A DNA stretch of 64,000 bases from Aquanectria penicillioides (taxonomy: Eukaryota > Ascomycota > Sordariomycetes > Hypocreales > Nectriaceae), in the NCBI GenBank assembly GCA_003415625.1, contig PYIU01000001.1:2604001-2668000 (forward strand), given 5' to 3'. The translations under genes and the position numbers were made by a program. Shown here in pieces: positions 22,150-32,142 of this stretch; the stretch's first letter is position 1, and every line of letters starts with the position of its first letter. The notes under the pieces are model-generated. The model was not told the DNA's origin, made no database searches, and was given only the letters and a program-made list of their open reading frames with translations.

Positions 22150-24400
22150 TTAATTATTGTTTTGCATGTCGAATTGCGGATAAATCCAGTCATTGAACAA
22201 CGCATCCATGGGAGTGTTGTCAAGGTACCCCCACGGTGTTTGATCCAAAATCATTCTCAGCGTCGGGTCCGACGTATCATCATAGAGGCCAAATTCATTT
22301 ACTGACATGGCCGAGTACTCATTTCCATGTCCATTGGGTAACGTTGCAATCACCTCCGGCCCGCTGACGGGCACCTGTCCCGTGTATCCCTCCAAAATCT
22401 CACCCGCCTGATTTGTCGGTGGCTGTAGTTCTATGGGATCTCTCACTGCAGTTCGTCTATGAATGAGATCTAGAACCTCCAGGCATCGGCTGGCAGATTT
22501 GCTCTTCTGAGAGAGCATTATCAAGCAATCCCGAGCTTTAGCAACGACTACTTGCCATAGAGTCGTTTCGTCATCGGAACGTTGTTGATTCTTCTTGTCG
22601 AGGTAGCTCGCTTCGAGGACTAACGCTGCCTGGAACAAGAAATAGGTGGCATACCATGCGATACCAAGGTGCACGATGCCTTCATAGGTACTGCAAAATG
22701 CCGCAATGTCATGAATGCTCTGCATCGCGACGTCAAGACATCGTTTCTCCGCATCCATTTTGCTGGGGAGAAAAGCATGGTGCCGTTTGCTCCCACGCCA
22801 CAAAATTATGCGCAGATTTTGCTCTTTCCACAGAACAACTGATCGGGGTCCTAAAAACCAGGTTGGAACATCGGGGGATGTGAAATAACTGGGAAGCATC
22901 TGCCTCCAAGAGATGAGGCTTCGTTCAATTGATTCGGCGACTTGGTACTCTAACTTGGCGTTTGCTGTTTTTGCAAGTAAGAATTCATGATAGAGCTCGT
23001 TGGCAAGTCGAGCTAACCGTGCTTGTGCGATGATGGCTGAGATGGTTGTCGGGCAGTCGGCTTCCGTTGGGACTGGTGAACGAAGGTCAGGTTCCTATGG
23101 CATGTTAGCGAGCGATTAAGAAGAGAGATGAAAAGATTTACCTTGTCCTGTATATTTCTTGGGATCCGAGTATCAATCACGCCCTCCGAGACGTTTGGTG
23201 GCCGCCCAGTTGTGATATTGAATCCACTATCAAAACAGTACACGGTCCAGAACAACTGCCTGCGCCGTTCATGCCCGATATTGTCCTCAATCCCTGGTGT
23301 TTCTCGATGCAGGCCAAGACCGAGGGCCATCTTGTATGCGATACCTATAAAATTGTAACCAGTGTTGGGGCGGTCAATCTTTTGGAGATAATTACCCATC
23401 AACAAGAACGCTTGCACCGTCTCCAAGGTACCGGACTCAAGCATCTGTATTGATAGGTAAGATCGAGCAGCTGAATAGTACTTTGATTGTTCATGATGGG
23501 CATCTGTTGTAGATATCCAGTGTCCAAATGCCAAAACCATGAAATAAATGACATTCCAGGTCGATTTGGATCTGCGATGTTGTCGAGCTGCTACCCTCTC
23601 ACGGAAGGTTCTCTCGTGCAGGATTGGGTATGATACGTTGTAGAAAAGGAAATACGCGTCGATTAAGTGACCCGTAATTGCAGCTGAGGCAAGCTGAGGA
23701 GGATCGAGAATCTTTTCAGGCGCTGCATGTGACTGTGCTTGCCATCTCCCGGGTGAAGTGTTGTGATGCTCACCGGCTACGTTGGATGCCGCTAGTTCCG
23801 GGAGCATAGAGGCGATTTCCTGTAGCAGGTTGGATCCCGAGCTGCTACCTACAATATGGAGGGCCTTAGCACTGCCATCAAGAACAATAGAAAGTCATGG
23901 ATGTTGGGGATAGAGTGCTTACCTAGGTAGCCGGAGTCGAGTGTAGATAGCGTGGCCATTCCATCTTGAATCCTCAATTCTCCGGTAGGAGACTCGGAGT
24001 CTGGCGGCGACGTTTCATGCCATTCAAACTCATGGGTCGGCTGATCACGGTCCGCAGTGGTCCGAGGCTCGGCACCGGTTTCTTCAAAGGAAACGGAGGG
24101 AATCCCGGCTTGGCTATTGCCGTCCAAGTTTGCAAGGGCCTCCTCGATATCAAGGTCGGGATGCAACGAACGAAGCAGCAATTGAAGCTGAGAACACCGA
24201 AGCTCTGAAGCATCGAGATTCTTCCGCGTCAACGGCGTTCTGTCTGGGGGATTCACAAAGCTACACGTCTTGCCGGTCCTGGAGCAATATGAACATGGGC
24301 CCCCGCCATTGGCACTAAGCAGACACCGGCTCTTTCGTTTCTGGCAGTTGAGACAGGCCCGGGACTGGATTGGCGAGCGAGATCGTCTGGATGGACCCAT
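22150..24400 (-). CDS. Zn2Cys6 transcription factor with fungal_trans domain (cluster regulator candidate)
   Basis: Three exons, 23923-24400, 23142-23848 and 22150-23094, encode 709 residues. The N-terminal binuclear zinc cluster has Cys16, 19, 26, 36, 39 and 46 (CX2CX6CX9CX2CX6C) with the basic run QKRKSR. The middle-homology domain follows at about 210-430: AYFLFYNVSYPILHERTF, then the hallmark GIAYKMALGLGLHRE, RRRQLFWTVYCFD and TGRPP. The C-terminus is acidic and Asn/Gln-rich (FNDWIYPQFDMQNNN), a plausible activation region. Its own promoter contains cluster element F, so it may autoregulate. Position between SDR-1 and the sugar transporter, with matching elements in those promoters, makes it the best candidate regulator of the cluster (inference). 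Confidence 0.92.
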
Positions 24401-25296
24401 TCTGGTCCAGGGCCGCTGACTGATGGACGTATCTCATGCAAATATCTGTGGAATATCAACACAGGCCCCGTCTAGCCTCCAGGAAGCATCGAGCTCGCAC
24501 GTGAGCTTCATCTTACGCATGCAGTGTAGAGTTTTGCACCAGTAATGTGGGGACTCGTCGGAGCACAGAGAGCCGATGTGGAGCATCCCCATGTTCCAAC
24601 AAGACTCTGAAGATGATTTTTTAGTGTCAAACTGCGGGGAAAATTGGTTCCGGGGAAGAATCCTGACTCGAGAAGGATAAAACCGGCTCTGTGGTGCGTG
24701 TAGTGTGTCAAGCGATCCGGCGTAGGAACCGATACCAAAGGCCTCGAACTCCCAAATTTCGCTCATTTTTGGAAGTTTTTTCTTTATTTGATCCGACAAT
24801 CTGATCAGGGATCAATCCCATGTTACGAACTAGGGCCCTGGTTATGCACTGCAGCCTTAGTTCTCATCCAACAATTGGCTTGGCGATCGTGTGCTATCCA
24901 TGCAAACATGCTGCAGCATCTTCTGGCAAAAGCAACGTGTGGAGTCAAGAAAATTATGCAAGTGATTGTAATCATGTATTTCAGTTCCCGAAAACTCATT
25001 ATTGACAGGAGATTAAACTTTGAATTTGTTACTGCTGCTGAGCGTTATTGAAGGTGTGGCTGGCAGTACAACGGGATTGTGCCACAAAAAGGGCTATCCA
25101 CTGCAAAAACTCAGCAAATTCGACTACCTTAGTTTTTTTCAAGAAAGTGCAGAAAAAGTACACAAAACCAACTATTTGACGGAAAACTTTCTTTTTATTG
25201 TAAAAGATGGAGATCTCGTCGACGCTAAGGTGGTCGAATATGCTGAGTTTTTACGGTATCTGTAACAACACGGTTCGGGAGCAGCGCTGCCACTAT
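24401..25296. other. Promoter of the Zn2Cys6 gene
   Basis: About 900 bp between the regulator start and the transporter stop. It contains element F at 24559-24575. No additional gene is seen. Confidence 0.55.
24559..24575 (-). promoter_or_regulatory. CGG-N4-CTGTGCT-CCG type element, copy F (regulator promoter)
   Basis: Reads CGGCTCTCTGTGCTCCG on the minus strand, the direction of the regulator gene, 159 bp before its ATG. The CTGTGCT core and both triplets are intact. Confidence 0.7.
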
Positions 25297-27258
25297 TTAA
25301 ACCGACTCAACCTGGTCCATGGAAACACCATGCCCGGCCTTGTCCTTGCCGTCCTCGCCTCCAGTAATTCCGATTTGCTCGCGAATGTTGGCCATCCTCT
25401 CCATATCCTCCTCACCCTGGTTTCCACCGAACAGCTGGTCCATTTCTTCAATTCTAACTCCCTTGGTCTCGGGGACAAAGAAGTAAACCCAAATACCAAG
25501 GAACAAGCAAAAGGCGAAAAAGAAGTAGAACGTTCCAAATGTGATGGCAGAAAGCATTCTTGGCGTAATGAGAGCGACAATGAACTAAGAATGATTAGCT
25601 TGGCATCTGAAATGATCTTGAATTTGAACTTACATTGCTCAGCCAGTTTGTTCCGATGGCTACACCGACCGCCTGGGATCGAACTCCAGGGGGGAAGATC
25701 TCGGAGGGCATAATCCAGTTGACACAGCCAATGCTGAATGCAAAATTGGAGATGTAGATCCAGATGAAGACAGCTGAGGTCCATCCAGCTGCGCTGTGAT
25801 TTGCCAAAGTATCCTTGTACACGGCATAGATTGTACCAACAATCAGTTGAGAGACGCCCATTCCGATAGCACCGATAAGCAAAACCTTCTTTCGACCCCA
25901 GCGGTCCATAAACATGATAGCGGGGATCGTTGAGAAAAAGTTGATAACTCCGACAACGCCAGTGGCAAGAAGATCGACGGAGTTGCCAGACAAGCCAATC
26001 TTTTGGAAGATCTGGGGGGCGTAGTAGATGATAGCATTAATTCCTAATCAGGTCTTAGATGATGATTTGAAAACGTCAAAAGAAGTTTGCATTACCAGTA
26101 AATTGCTGAATGATTTGAAGCAAGCATGCAACAATCATGCGACGGTTGAGGTGGCGGACCGTGAACAGAGACTTGTATGTTTCGTATGTCAGCTGAATAC
26201 CAGTCAAGCCAGGGTACATGGCGGCAGTAGTCTCCTTGTCGAACATGGCAGCGGCCTTGATCTCCAGAAGTTCCAGTCTGATACGATCATCGGTGGGAGG
26301 CACTCGGCGAATGCGGATCAGTGTCTGTCGAGCCTCATCCTCGCGATCTAAAAGAATGTAAGTGTCATCCGAGGAACAGTAAGAGAAGGATTTGATTGTA
26401 ATTACCCTTCATGATGAGCCATCTGGGCGAAAATGGCAAAAAGAATGTTCCGACAGCCAAGATGAGCGAGGGAGCGCACTGGAAGGCCAGAGGGAAACGC
26501 CAAGCTGCGGGTGACTGGCCATCGCCGGTTCCGCCAATATGCTGAGTACCGTAGTCAAGCCAGAAGGCAACCATAATACCGACAGTGATGCCGAGTTGCT
26601 GCATGGCAACAAGACTTCCTCGCAGGTTGGGAGGCGCCAGCTCGCTCAGGTACAGGGGGACGACCATGGAAAGTTGTCCGATGGATAGACCGGCGATGAA
26701 TCGTCCAATAAAGATCATGGGAATGTTTACAGAAGCGGCTTGGATGATGGATCCGATGTTGAACACAACATTGGCGAGGAGAATAGACCAGCGTCTAGAC
26801 AATCGGTCGGCGATCGGGCCGTTGGCGAGAGCACCAAACATGGCACCGAGAGTGAGGACGGCCACCATCCATCCCTGCAGAGTACTGTCGTTGGCGAGGA
26901 GAGGAAATTGTTTGGCCTGCGAAACATTAGAAATCCAGAACTTGGGGAAATTTAAAGCCAACGGGTAGACCAACAAAGTTGTTCATAACCAGCACGCCAC
27001 TGATGACGCCTTGGTCGTATCTGCAGTAGGTTAATTCCAGCCCTGCATTAGAATTTATGGGGTCGACTCACCCAAAGAGAAATCCGCCAATACTAGCAAA
27101 GCACGCTAGAAACAAAATGTACGGTTCTCGAAAGAGGCCCTTATATCCTGCAAGATGTCAGATGTCTTCCCAAAATGCGAGACTGTTGACGACTCACCAG
27201 CCTCTCCGTATGAGATTTCTACACCTCCTGCTGGAGAAACTCCACCGGGACCCGCCAT
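25297..27258 (-). CDS. MFS sugar transporter of the cluster
   Basis: Seven exons: 27198-27258, 27072-27147, 26975-27020, 26406-26916, 26096-26347, 25634-26043 and 25297-25584, for 547 residues. Sugar-porter marks are GGFLFGYDQGVISG, DRLSRRWSI, a degenerate FSPRWLIMKG in place of PESPRWL, QQFTGINAIIYYAP (helix 7, sugar contact), DRWGRKKV and FVPETKG. Twelve helices are expected; the C-terminal tail is acidic and cytosolic. The intron after NNF has an unusual GTTGGT donor but is fixed by the frame and by family continuity (NNF-AKQFPLL). Three copies of the cluster element lie 316-441 bp upstream, the highest density in the window. The likely role is uptake of the inducing sugar or polyol. Confidence 0.92.
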
Positions 27259-27376
27259 GACGATGTATGAAGAAGAAAAAAAGTGAGGAGTAATAGGAGC
27301 GAGGCGCCGTCTGTAACCTAATGGTCTGTGTATCACCAGAAGGGATCTGCACCGCTGTTGAAAGGAGAGTCCCGGC

Positions 27377-27382
27377 TATATA
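27377..27382 (-). promoter_or_regulatory. Putative TATA box of the cluster transporter
   Basis: TATATA 119 bp before the start codon at 27258. Confidence 0.5.
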
Positions 27383-27573
27383 TGGTGGTCGCGTTTCGTC
27401 TCAGAGAGGTGTTGACGTTCCGACTCTGGGGGACTGGTTTCGGCTAGTCACGCACTAGTTCATCCAACGATCCCCATGGGGTAGCAAAATTGGGGAAGCA
27501 CAACGCAAACACCGCTGTAGAACCATGTCATGTGCAAGAATTGTGATGGAAGAACAAGGAGCTGGTCACCTCA

Positions 27574-27590
27574 TGGACCACTGTGCTCCG
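27574..27590 (+). promoter_or_regulatory. Cluster element, copy B (imperfect)
   Basis: TGGACCACTGTGCTCCG: the core and CCG match; the first triplet is TGG instead of CGG. It begins 77 bp from copy C. Confidence 0.55.
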
Positions 27591-27650
27591 AGATCGCATG
27601 ATTACAAGAAGCCCGCACCAAACCTCACTGGGCTAAGAGGGGATCCTCAT

Positions 27651-27667
27651 CGGAGCGCTGTGCTCCG
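27651..27667 (+). promoter_or_regulatory. Cluster element, copy C
   Basis: CGGAGCGCTGTGCTCCG, the best palindrome of the set (CGGAGC...GCTCCG). Confidence 0.75.
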
Positions 27668-27682
27668 AAAGCACCAACCCGT

Positions 27683-27699
27683 CGGGAGGCTGTGGTCCG
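27683..27699 (+). promoter_or_regulatory. Cluster element, copy D
   Basis: CGGGAGGCTGTGGTCCG, starting 32 bp (about three helical turns) after copy C, so both could be bound on one DNA face. Confidence 0.65.
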
Positions 27700-28207
27700 A
27701 GTTAACAATCCAGTGAGACTTAGCGCGAGAACTAGGTAACGGGCCCCTGAAAGTTTCTGGGTCTGAGAGTCGTGAAGGTTGAAGCGTGGACCGGGAGGAT
27801 GAGTTTGATGATGGAATATTACCCAGATGGAAAGTAATGGCTAAGCAAACACCAGTGGATTATCTTTTTCACTCGGAATAAGCTGATGGCTTATCCACCC
27901 AACGAGAATTATCGTCATGATGGGAGAAAACAGGCCTCGAGTTTGGAAAGGAGCCCACAGGCTCAACATAGTGGCAAATATATGCCCATGTTCATAGAAT
28001 AGAAGGGTATCACGCGATATGGATAATAGGATGACCCAACCTCTGAAACAACATGCATCACAAACCTCAATTGAGTTCTTCTAACAAGGAATCTCCCAGG
28101 AATTACCTTACCACCAGGCAAAACCTCCATCTGGTCGAAATAACTGTGCACTTCAGGTGAATAATACTCAGTTGACAGCATGTAAATTCGTTTCTACATG
28201 AACCAGA

Positions 28208-28912
28208 CTATGATCGCACTTGAGCCTCCACACTTTCCACAATAACATTCGGCTGGATTCGGCATTTTCGAACCAAATCTCCATTCAGGAGGTCGTTCCC
28301 CTCTGCTCTTGCGACAGCATCCTCCCAATTAGATTCAATTCCGGACTTGATATGCCTGGAGGCAACGCGCTGACGTGCCAAGCTCGCGTCTACATCCACG
28401 AACCATGTATCGTCCATGTAGCTCGCAATTTGATTCCATGGATCCTGGTTGAACAGCAACCAGTTTCCTTCAATGATGACGATCTCAATGTCAGGATCAA
28501 TGCGAAGAGCATCCTCAACAGGGTCTTTCTTTTCGTGGTCAAAACTTGGTGCAAGTATGACATTCCGCCCTGAGCCTTTGGTCCGAGAGGCGTGTAGGGC
28601 TTTGATAAGGCCAACGACTCCTGCCCCGTCGAATGTCCAGTGAATACCACGTCTCTCGTAGGCTTCAACCTTATTAGGAAAAGTATCGAGGTGAGACCGA
28701 GGGTAGTGAAAGCCATCCATAGGAAGGACAGCAGCGATTGGATGGCCAGCTTGAGCATTGATGCGACGTACAACCTCGGCTGCAACGGTGGACTTTCCGG
28801 ATCCCGGAGGCCCAGAGAGAGAAATTAAGACCCTTGTAAGTGAGCCGCCTCCCTTGGAGTCATTTCGGACATGGAGGGCCTGTTCCGTGAGAGTCGTATA
28901 GACATTGTCCAT
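28208..28912 (-). CDS. P-loop sugar/nucleoside kinase, uridine-kinase/FrcK-like
   Basis: Single exon, 234 residues. The Walker A motif GPPGSGKST lies near residue 34. MDGFHYPRSHLDTF follows at about 66, with ERRGIHWTFD, the strand IEIVIIEGNWLLF (Walker B region) and a lid with RQRVASRHI. This arrangement is that of the phosphoribulokinase/uridine-kinase superfamily, in particular the bacterial FrcK-type and yeast Yfh7-type proteins, whose substrates are poorly known. The gene is divergent from SDR-2 across a 391-bp promoter containing cluster element E. A ketose made by an SDR could be its substrate; that is inference. A role in nucleoside, pantothenate or cofactor phosphorylation is an alternative. 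No intron, no targeting signal: cytosolic. Confidence 0.85.
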   Translation of the reverse strand: MDNVYTTLTEQALHVRNDSKGGGSLTRVLISLSGPPGSGKSTVAAEVVRRINAQAGHPIAAVLPMDGFHYPRSHLDTFPNKVEAYERRGIHWTFDGAGVVGLIKALHASRTKGSGRNVILAPSFDHEKKDPVEDALRIDPDIEIVIIEGNWLLFNQDPWNQIASYMDDTWFVDVDASLARQRVASRHIKSGIESNWEDAVARAEGNDLLNGDLVRKCRIQPNVIVESVEAQVRS

Positions 28913-28941
28913 TTTCGAGTCGTGTTAGGTCCCTAGCCGGT

Positions 28942-28954
28942 GGTTCATTGAACC
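28942..28954. promoter_or_regulatory. Perfect inverted repeat GGTTCA-T-TGAACC
   Basis: 6-bp arms with a 1-bp centre, 30 bp before the kinase ATG, probably within its leader or core promoter. Binder unknown. Confidence 0.4.
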
Positions 28955-29044
28955 GGCCTGAAAACCCTAGGGAGTTCGGCCAATCTTGTACTGAGTAGCA
29001 GATGCCAACCAAGCTACATTGTTAGCGTCTCCAGAACCCAGCCT

Positions 29045-29061
29045 CGGACGAGTGTGCTCCG
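29045..29061 (+). promoter_or_regulatory. Cluster element, copy E (kinase/SDR-2 promoter)
   Basis: CGGACGAGTGTGCTCCG, flanked to form the longer inverted repeat CTCGGA...TCCGAG (29043-29063). It lies 133 bp from the kinase start and 243 bp from the SDR-2 start. Confidence 0.7.
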
Positions 29062-29303
29062 AGAATTGCGCAGAGGCTCCATCTATTGGCGACTTTGCTT
29101 CCGTCACATTGCCACCGCAAGTTTCGGATCTGTACGCAAGCGTAAATGTCTCCTCTCGCAATTCTAAATAAGTTCGTGAGACAGACTCCCATCAACGACA
29201 AACTGCTGGTCATCCATTGGCACCCTCGACATTCGTTCATCACCACCATTTCTACTTCCTATCGTTGACTCTCCATTTAGTCTTGCGTAATAATTTTTTC
29301 ACC

Positions 29304-30215
29304 ATGGCGCCTTCGGCGGAATTGACAGATCGATCGGCCCTAGCTGCCCGAGCGGTCCCCTCAATGGTTCTCAGTGACGGTTCCGCTTCATCAATGACAC
29401 CACCACCCCTCACTACTACTACTGAAGACCCGGTACAGGGAGCCAAGGAGCGTTTCTCAGTCAAAGGCAACATGATTGTGACAGGAGGCGCCGGTGCTTT
29501 GGGTCTTGCCTCTTGCGATGCCTTGCTGGAGCATGGACTGAGTGGATTGATGATCTTTGATGTGAACCCCGCCCAAGCCAAGAAGGACATTGAAGCCATG
29601 AAGGCAAAGTTCCCTCAAGCTAAGATTGAGGCTCTGAAGGTGGATGTAACTGATGAGAAGGCTGTTGCAGAGGCCGTGGATCAAACTGTACAAGCACTGG
29701 GCTCCGTCGATGGCCTAGTATGCTTTGTCGGCGTGGTTGGATGTGTGGAGACTCTTGAGATGCCAGTATCACAGTGGCGGAAGATTCTCGATATCAACAC
29801 TACCGGTGCTTTCATTTGCGCGCAGGCCGCTGCTCGCCGCATGGTCCTTCAAGGCACTGGGGGCTCTATTACTTTTACTGCCTCCATCTCTGCGCATCGA
29901 GTCAACTATCCTCAGCCTCAAGCAGCATACAATGTTAGCAAAGCTGCGCTTTTGACGTTGAAGAACTGCTTAGCTGCCGAGTGGGCTCGGTATGGTATTC
30001 GCACAAATAGTGTAAGTCCAGGATACATGGATACCGTCCTCAACGAAGGAGACGGTATCGCTGAGCATCGAAAGATTTGGGCAGCTCGAAACCCCAGCGG
30101 AAGGATGGGTAGCCCCTCGGAGCTCACAGGCACCATTGTCTTGTTGTCGAGCACTGCTGGAACCTATATCAATGGAACTGATATTGTTGTTGACGGTGGT
30201 GGTATTGTGTTTTAA
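29304..30215 (+). CDS. Short-chain dehydrogenase, polyol-dehydrogenase-like (SDR-2)
   Basis: Single exon, 303 residues from the ATG at 29304; the frame is open upstream but begins there without an ATG. An unusual 50-residue Ser/Thr/Pro-rich N-terminal extension precedes the Rossmann fold. Cofactor motif is TGGAGALG, then Asp in FDVNPAQ (suggesting NAD-type specificity). The catalytic residues are Ser in TASISAH and Tyr-Lys in YNVSKAAL, and the C-terminus is GTDIVVDGGGIVF. It resembles D-arabinitol/mannitol-type dehydrogenases and L-xylulose reductases. With SDR-1 it could move a polyol through a ketose, one step oxidising and one reducing. Substrate not determinable. Shares the regulated promoter with the kinase. 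Confidence 0.9.
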   Translation: MAPSAELTDRSALAARAVPSMVLSDGSASSMTPPPLTTTTEDPVQGAKERFSVKGNMIVTGGAGALGLASCDALLEHGLSGLMIFDVNPAQAKKDIEAMKAKFPQAKIEALKVDVTDEKAVAEAVDQTVQALGSVDGLVCFVGVVGCVETLEMPVSQWRKILDINTTGAFICAQAAARRMVLQGTGGSITFTASISAHRVNYPQPQAAYNVSKAALLTLKNCLAAEWARYGIRTNSVSPGYMDTVLNEGDGIAEHRKIWAARNPSGRMGSPSELTGTIVLLSSTAGTYINGTDIVVDGGGIVF

Positions 30216-30535
30216 TGAGAAATGAGTAGACAATAAATAATTTAAATGGTCATGATTGAGAACGTACATGGATATGACCTATGAGTAGAGAGGGGTTGAA
30301 TGACATCATCAACCTATCGGTAATGGGTTCTGAGTTAACTCAGGGACTTGCAAAGCATTAAATGATTCATGTCGATATTTTTTGTTAGTTTGAACGAAGT
30401 TTTTCACCGCTGGAGGGAAGTAGTAAATGTGACTCTATCCTTGATAATAGTTCAAGTATTTAGAAACGTTTGATAGGTTGTGATAGTTATGCTTTAATTT
30501 CGCTATGCGATGTGCAGGAAAGCCTATGAAACTAT
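30216..30535. other. Convergent 3' flanks
   Basis: 320 bp, AT-rich, between the SDR-2 stop and the stop of the next transporter. No gene. Confidence 0.6.
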
Positions 30536-32142
30536 TTAGACTGTCTCCTCGTGAGAAGATTTGACATCTCCCTTCAACTCTGGCTCCGTATCGCTTCCAA
30601 TAGAATGCTTGTCGAAAACGACGGCCATCTCCTCAAGACTGTGTCCACGGGTTTCCGGGTACAAGAAGTAGACAGTGATGGTAATGAAGACAAGGATGAC
30701 TGCGAAGACAATGTAGTACTTCCAACCAATTTGACCCAAAGCGATAGGGTTCACGAAGGTGTTGAAGAAAATACCGATGTAGGTCGAGAGTTGGGTGAGG
30801 GCAAGACCACGGGCTCGGAGGGAATAGGGCCAAATTTCAGCCGGGTAGGAGACGACAAGTGGGGTACTATAAACAGGGCAATTAGTATCGGGTCTTTTAC
30901 GAGTTCTCATTGGTGAAACTTACAATGCAATATCGTAGAACCCGTAGTAAATGAAGAGGAATGGAACCACAGCAAGCCCAGTTGCTCCATTGCCAGTCGT
31001 AGCGAATGATCCAGAAAGACCCGAGATAAGGATAAAGCTGACTAGCATACCCACGGAACTGACAAGGAACAGGGTGCGCCGTCCCACACGGTCGACAGAG
31101 GAGGCGGCACCGACAGCTAAGATCAAGTTCCAGACTTGCATACAACCGCTAATGAGTGTCTGGTCGGTCACGGACGTAATTCCAACAGTCTCAAGCACAA
31201 GAGCAAGGTAGTAGGAGACAACACCAACACCGTTCCATTGGGCGAAGAGACCGAGCGAGATGGAAATGGCAGCTCGATGTCGGTTGCCGGGGTGTTGAAC
31301 AGATCCAACCACGAAGTCCTGGCGGCCATGTCCTTCTCCTCTCCGAGGGTGTGTTCGATTTCATGAAGCTCAAAATCGACCAATGGCGAGTCCTCTTGGT
31401 CACCAGCATGGAACTTGACGAGGATACGGCGTGCTTCCTCAGTGCGACCCTTGGAGATGTGGAAACGCGGGGAATCAGGGATCATTAGCGCTGCTGGAAG
31501 TGCGACGATGGGGATTGCAATCTGGAGCAGGGACGGAATTCGCCACGACCACGAATCGGCGTAGTTTCGAGTACCGTAGGTCACCCAGGCGGCTAGGAGT
31601 GAGCCCACGTACCATCCACAGTTGTAAAAGGCCGTCAGAATCGCTCGGTGTGTGGGATAAGCCAGCTCAGTGATTAATAGAGGAGCCAAACCGGCCCACC
31701 AGGCACTTGGTTGACCAAGGAAGAATCGTCCAAGGATGAATCCTGCTTCGTTTGGCGTAAAGGCTTGGAGGAGAGCACCGAGGAACAGGAAGAAGTAGCC
31801 AACCATAAGACCTCTCTTGCGACCCCATCGATTGGCAAAGTAGGCAACGGCGGGATATGCCAGCGTGCTGGAAAGAGATTGGATAGCGTTGACGAATCCA
31901 AGCCAAGCACCCGTGGGGTGTTTCATGAACGTATGCCATTGGGGCAAAGCTTGGAGACCGTTCATCATGGATCCATCATATCCGTTGGCGGCGGAGAGCA
32001 ACGCCAAAGAGAAGGCGTAGAAGTTAAGAAGACACAGATGACGCTTTCGATACCATGGGATACCATCGTCAGGCAGGACCTGAGCGAGGCCCTCGCCAAC
32101 GGCGAGGCTCTCCTTCTTCTGTGACTTTGAGCCTTTGCCCAT
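30536..32142 (-). CDS. MFS lactose-permease/hexose-type transporter, with one frameshift
   Basis: Two exons, 30924-32142 and 30536-30866. The frame breaks once at the run 31289-31292 (GGGG on plus, CCCC on the coding strand): LFNTP should continue GNRHRAAISISLGLFAQWNG. One extra base makes the exon sum 1551, i.e. 516 residues. Motifs are ANGYDGSMMNGLQ (helix 1), NRWGRKRG, LITELAYPTHR, PDSPRFHISKGR, FAQWNGVGVVSYY (helix 7), DRVGRRT and YPETRGHSLEEM. This is the pattern of fungal lactose/hexose permeases (Lac12/LacpA-like), oligosaccharide or hexose proton symporters. It could supply the sugar cluster; its promoter lacks a copy of the cluster element with the CTGTGCT core, so membership is uncertain. 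Confidence 0.88.

Larger units (their letters stand above)
27259..28207. other. Promoter of the cluster sugar transporter
   Basis: 950 bp. It holds a TATA box and three CGG-N11-CCG type elements (B, C, D). Beyond 27700, towards the kinase stop, nothing is recognised; the open frame at 27963-28181 has no support. Confidence 0.6.
28913..29303. promoter_or_regulatory. Divergent promoter, kinase / SDR-2
   Basis: 391 bp shared by two head-to-head genes. It contains the perfect palindrome GGTTCATTGAACC at 28942-28954 and cluster element E at 29045-29061. The SDR-2 side is a T/C-rich leader. Confidence 0.7.

Noticed and set aside
29217..29303. Upstream extension of SDR-2
   Set aside because: The frame is open but begins with a non-ATG codon and would place a His/Phe-rich stretch before the good Kozak-type ATG at 29304.
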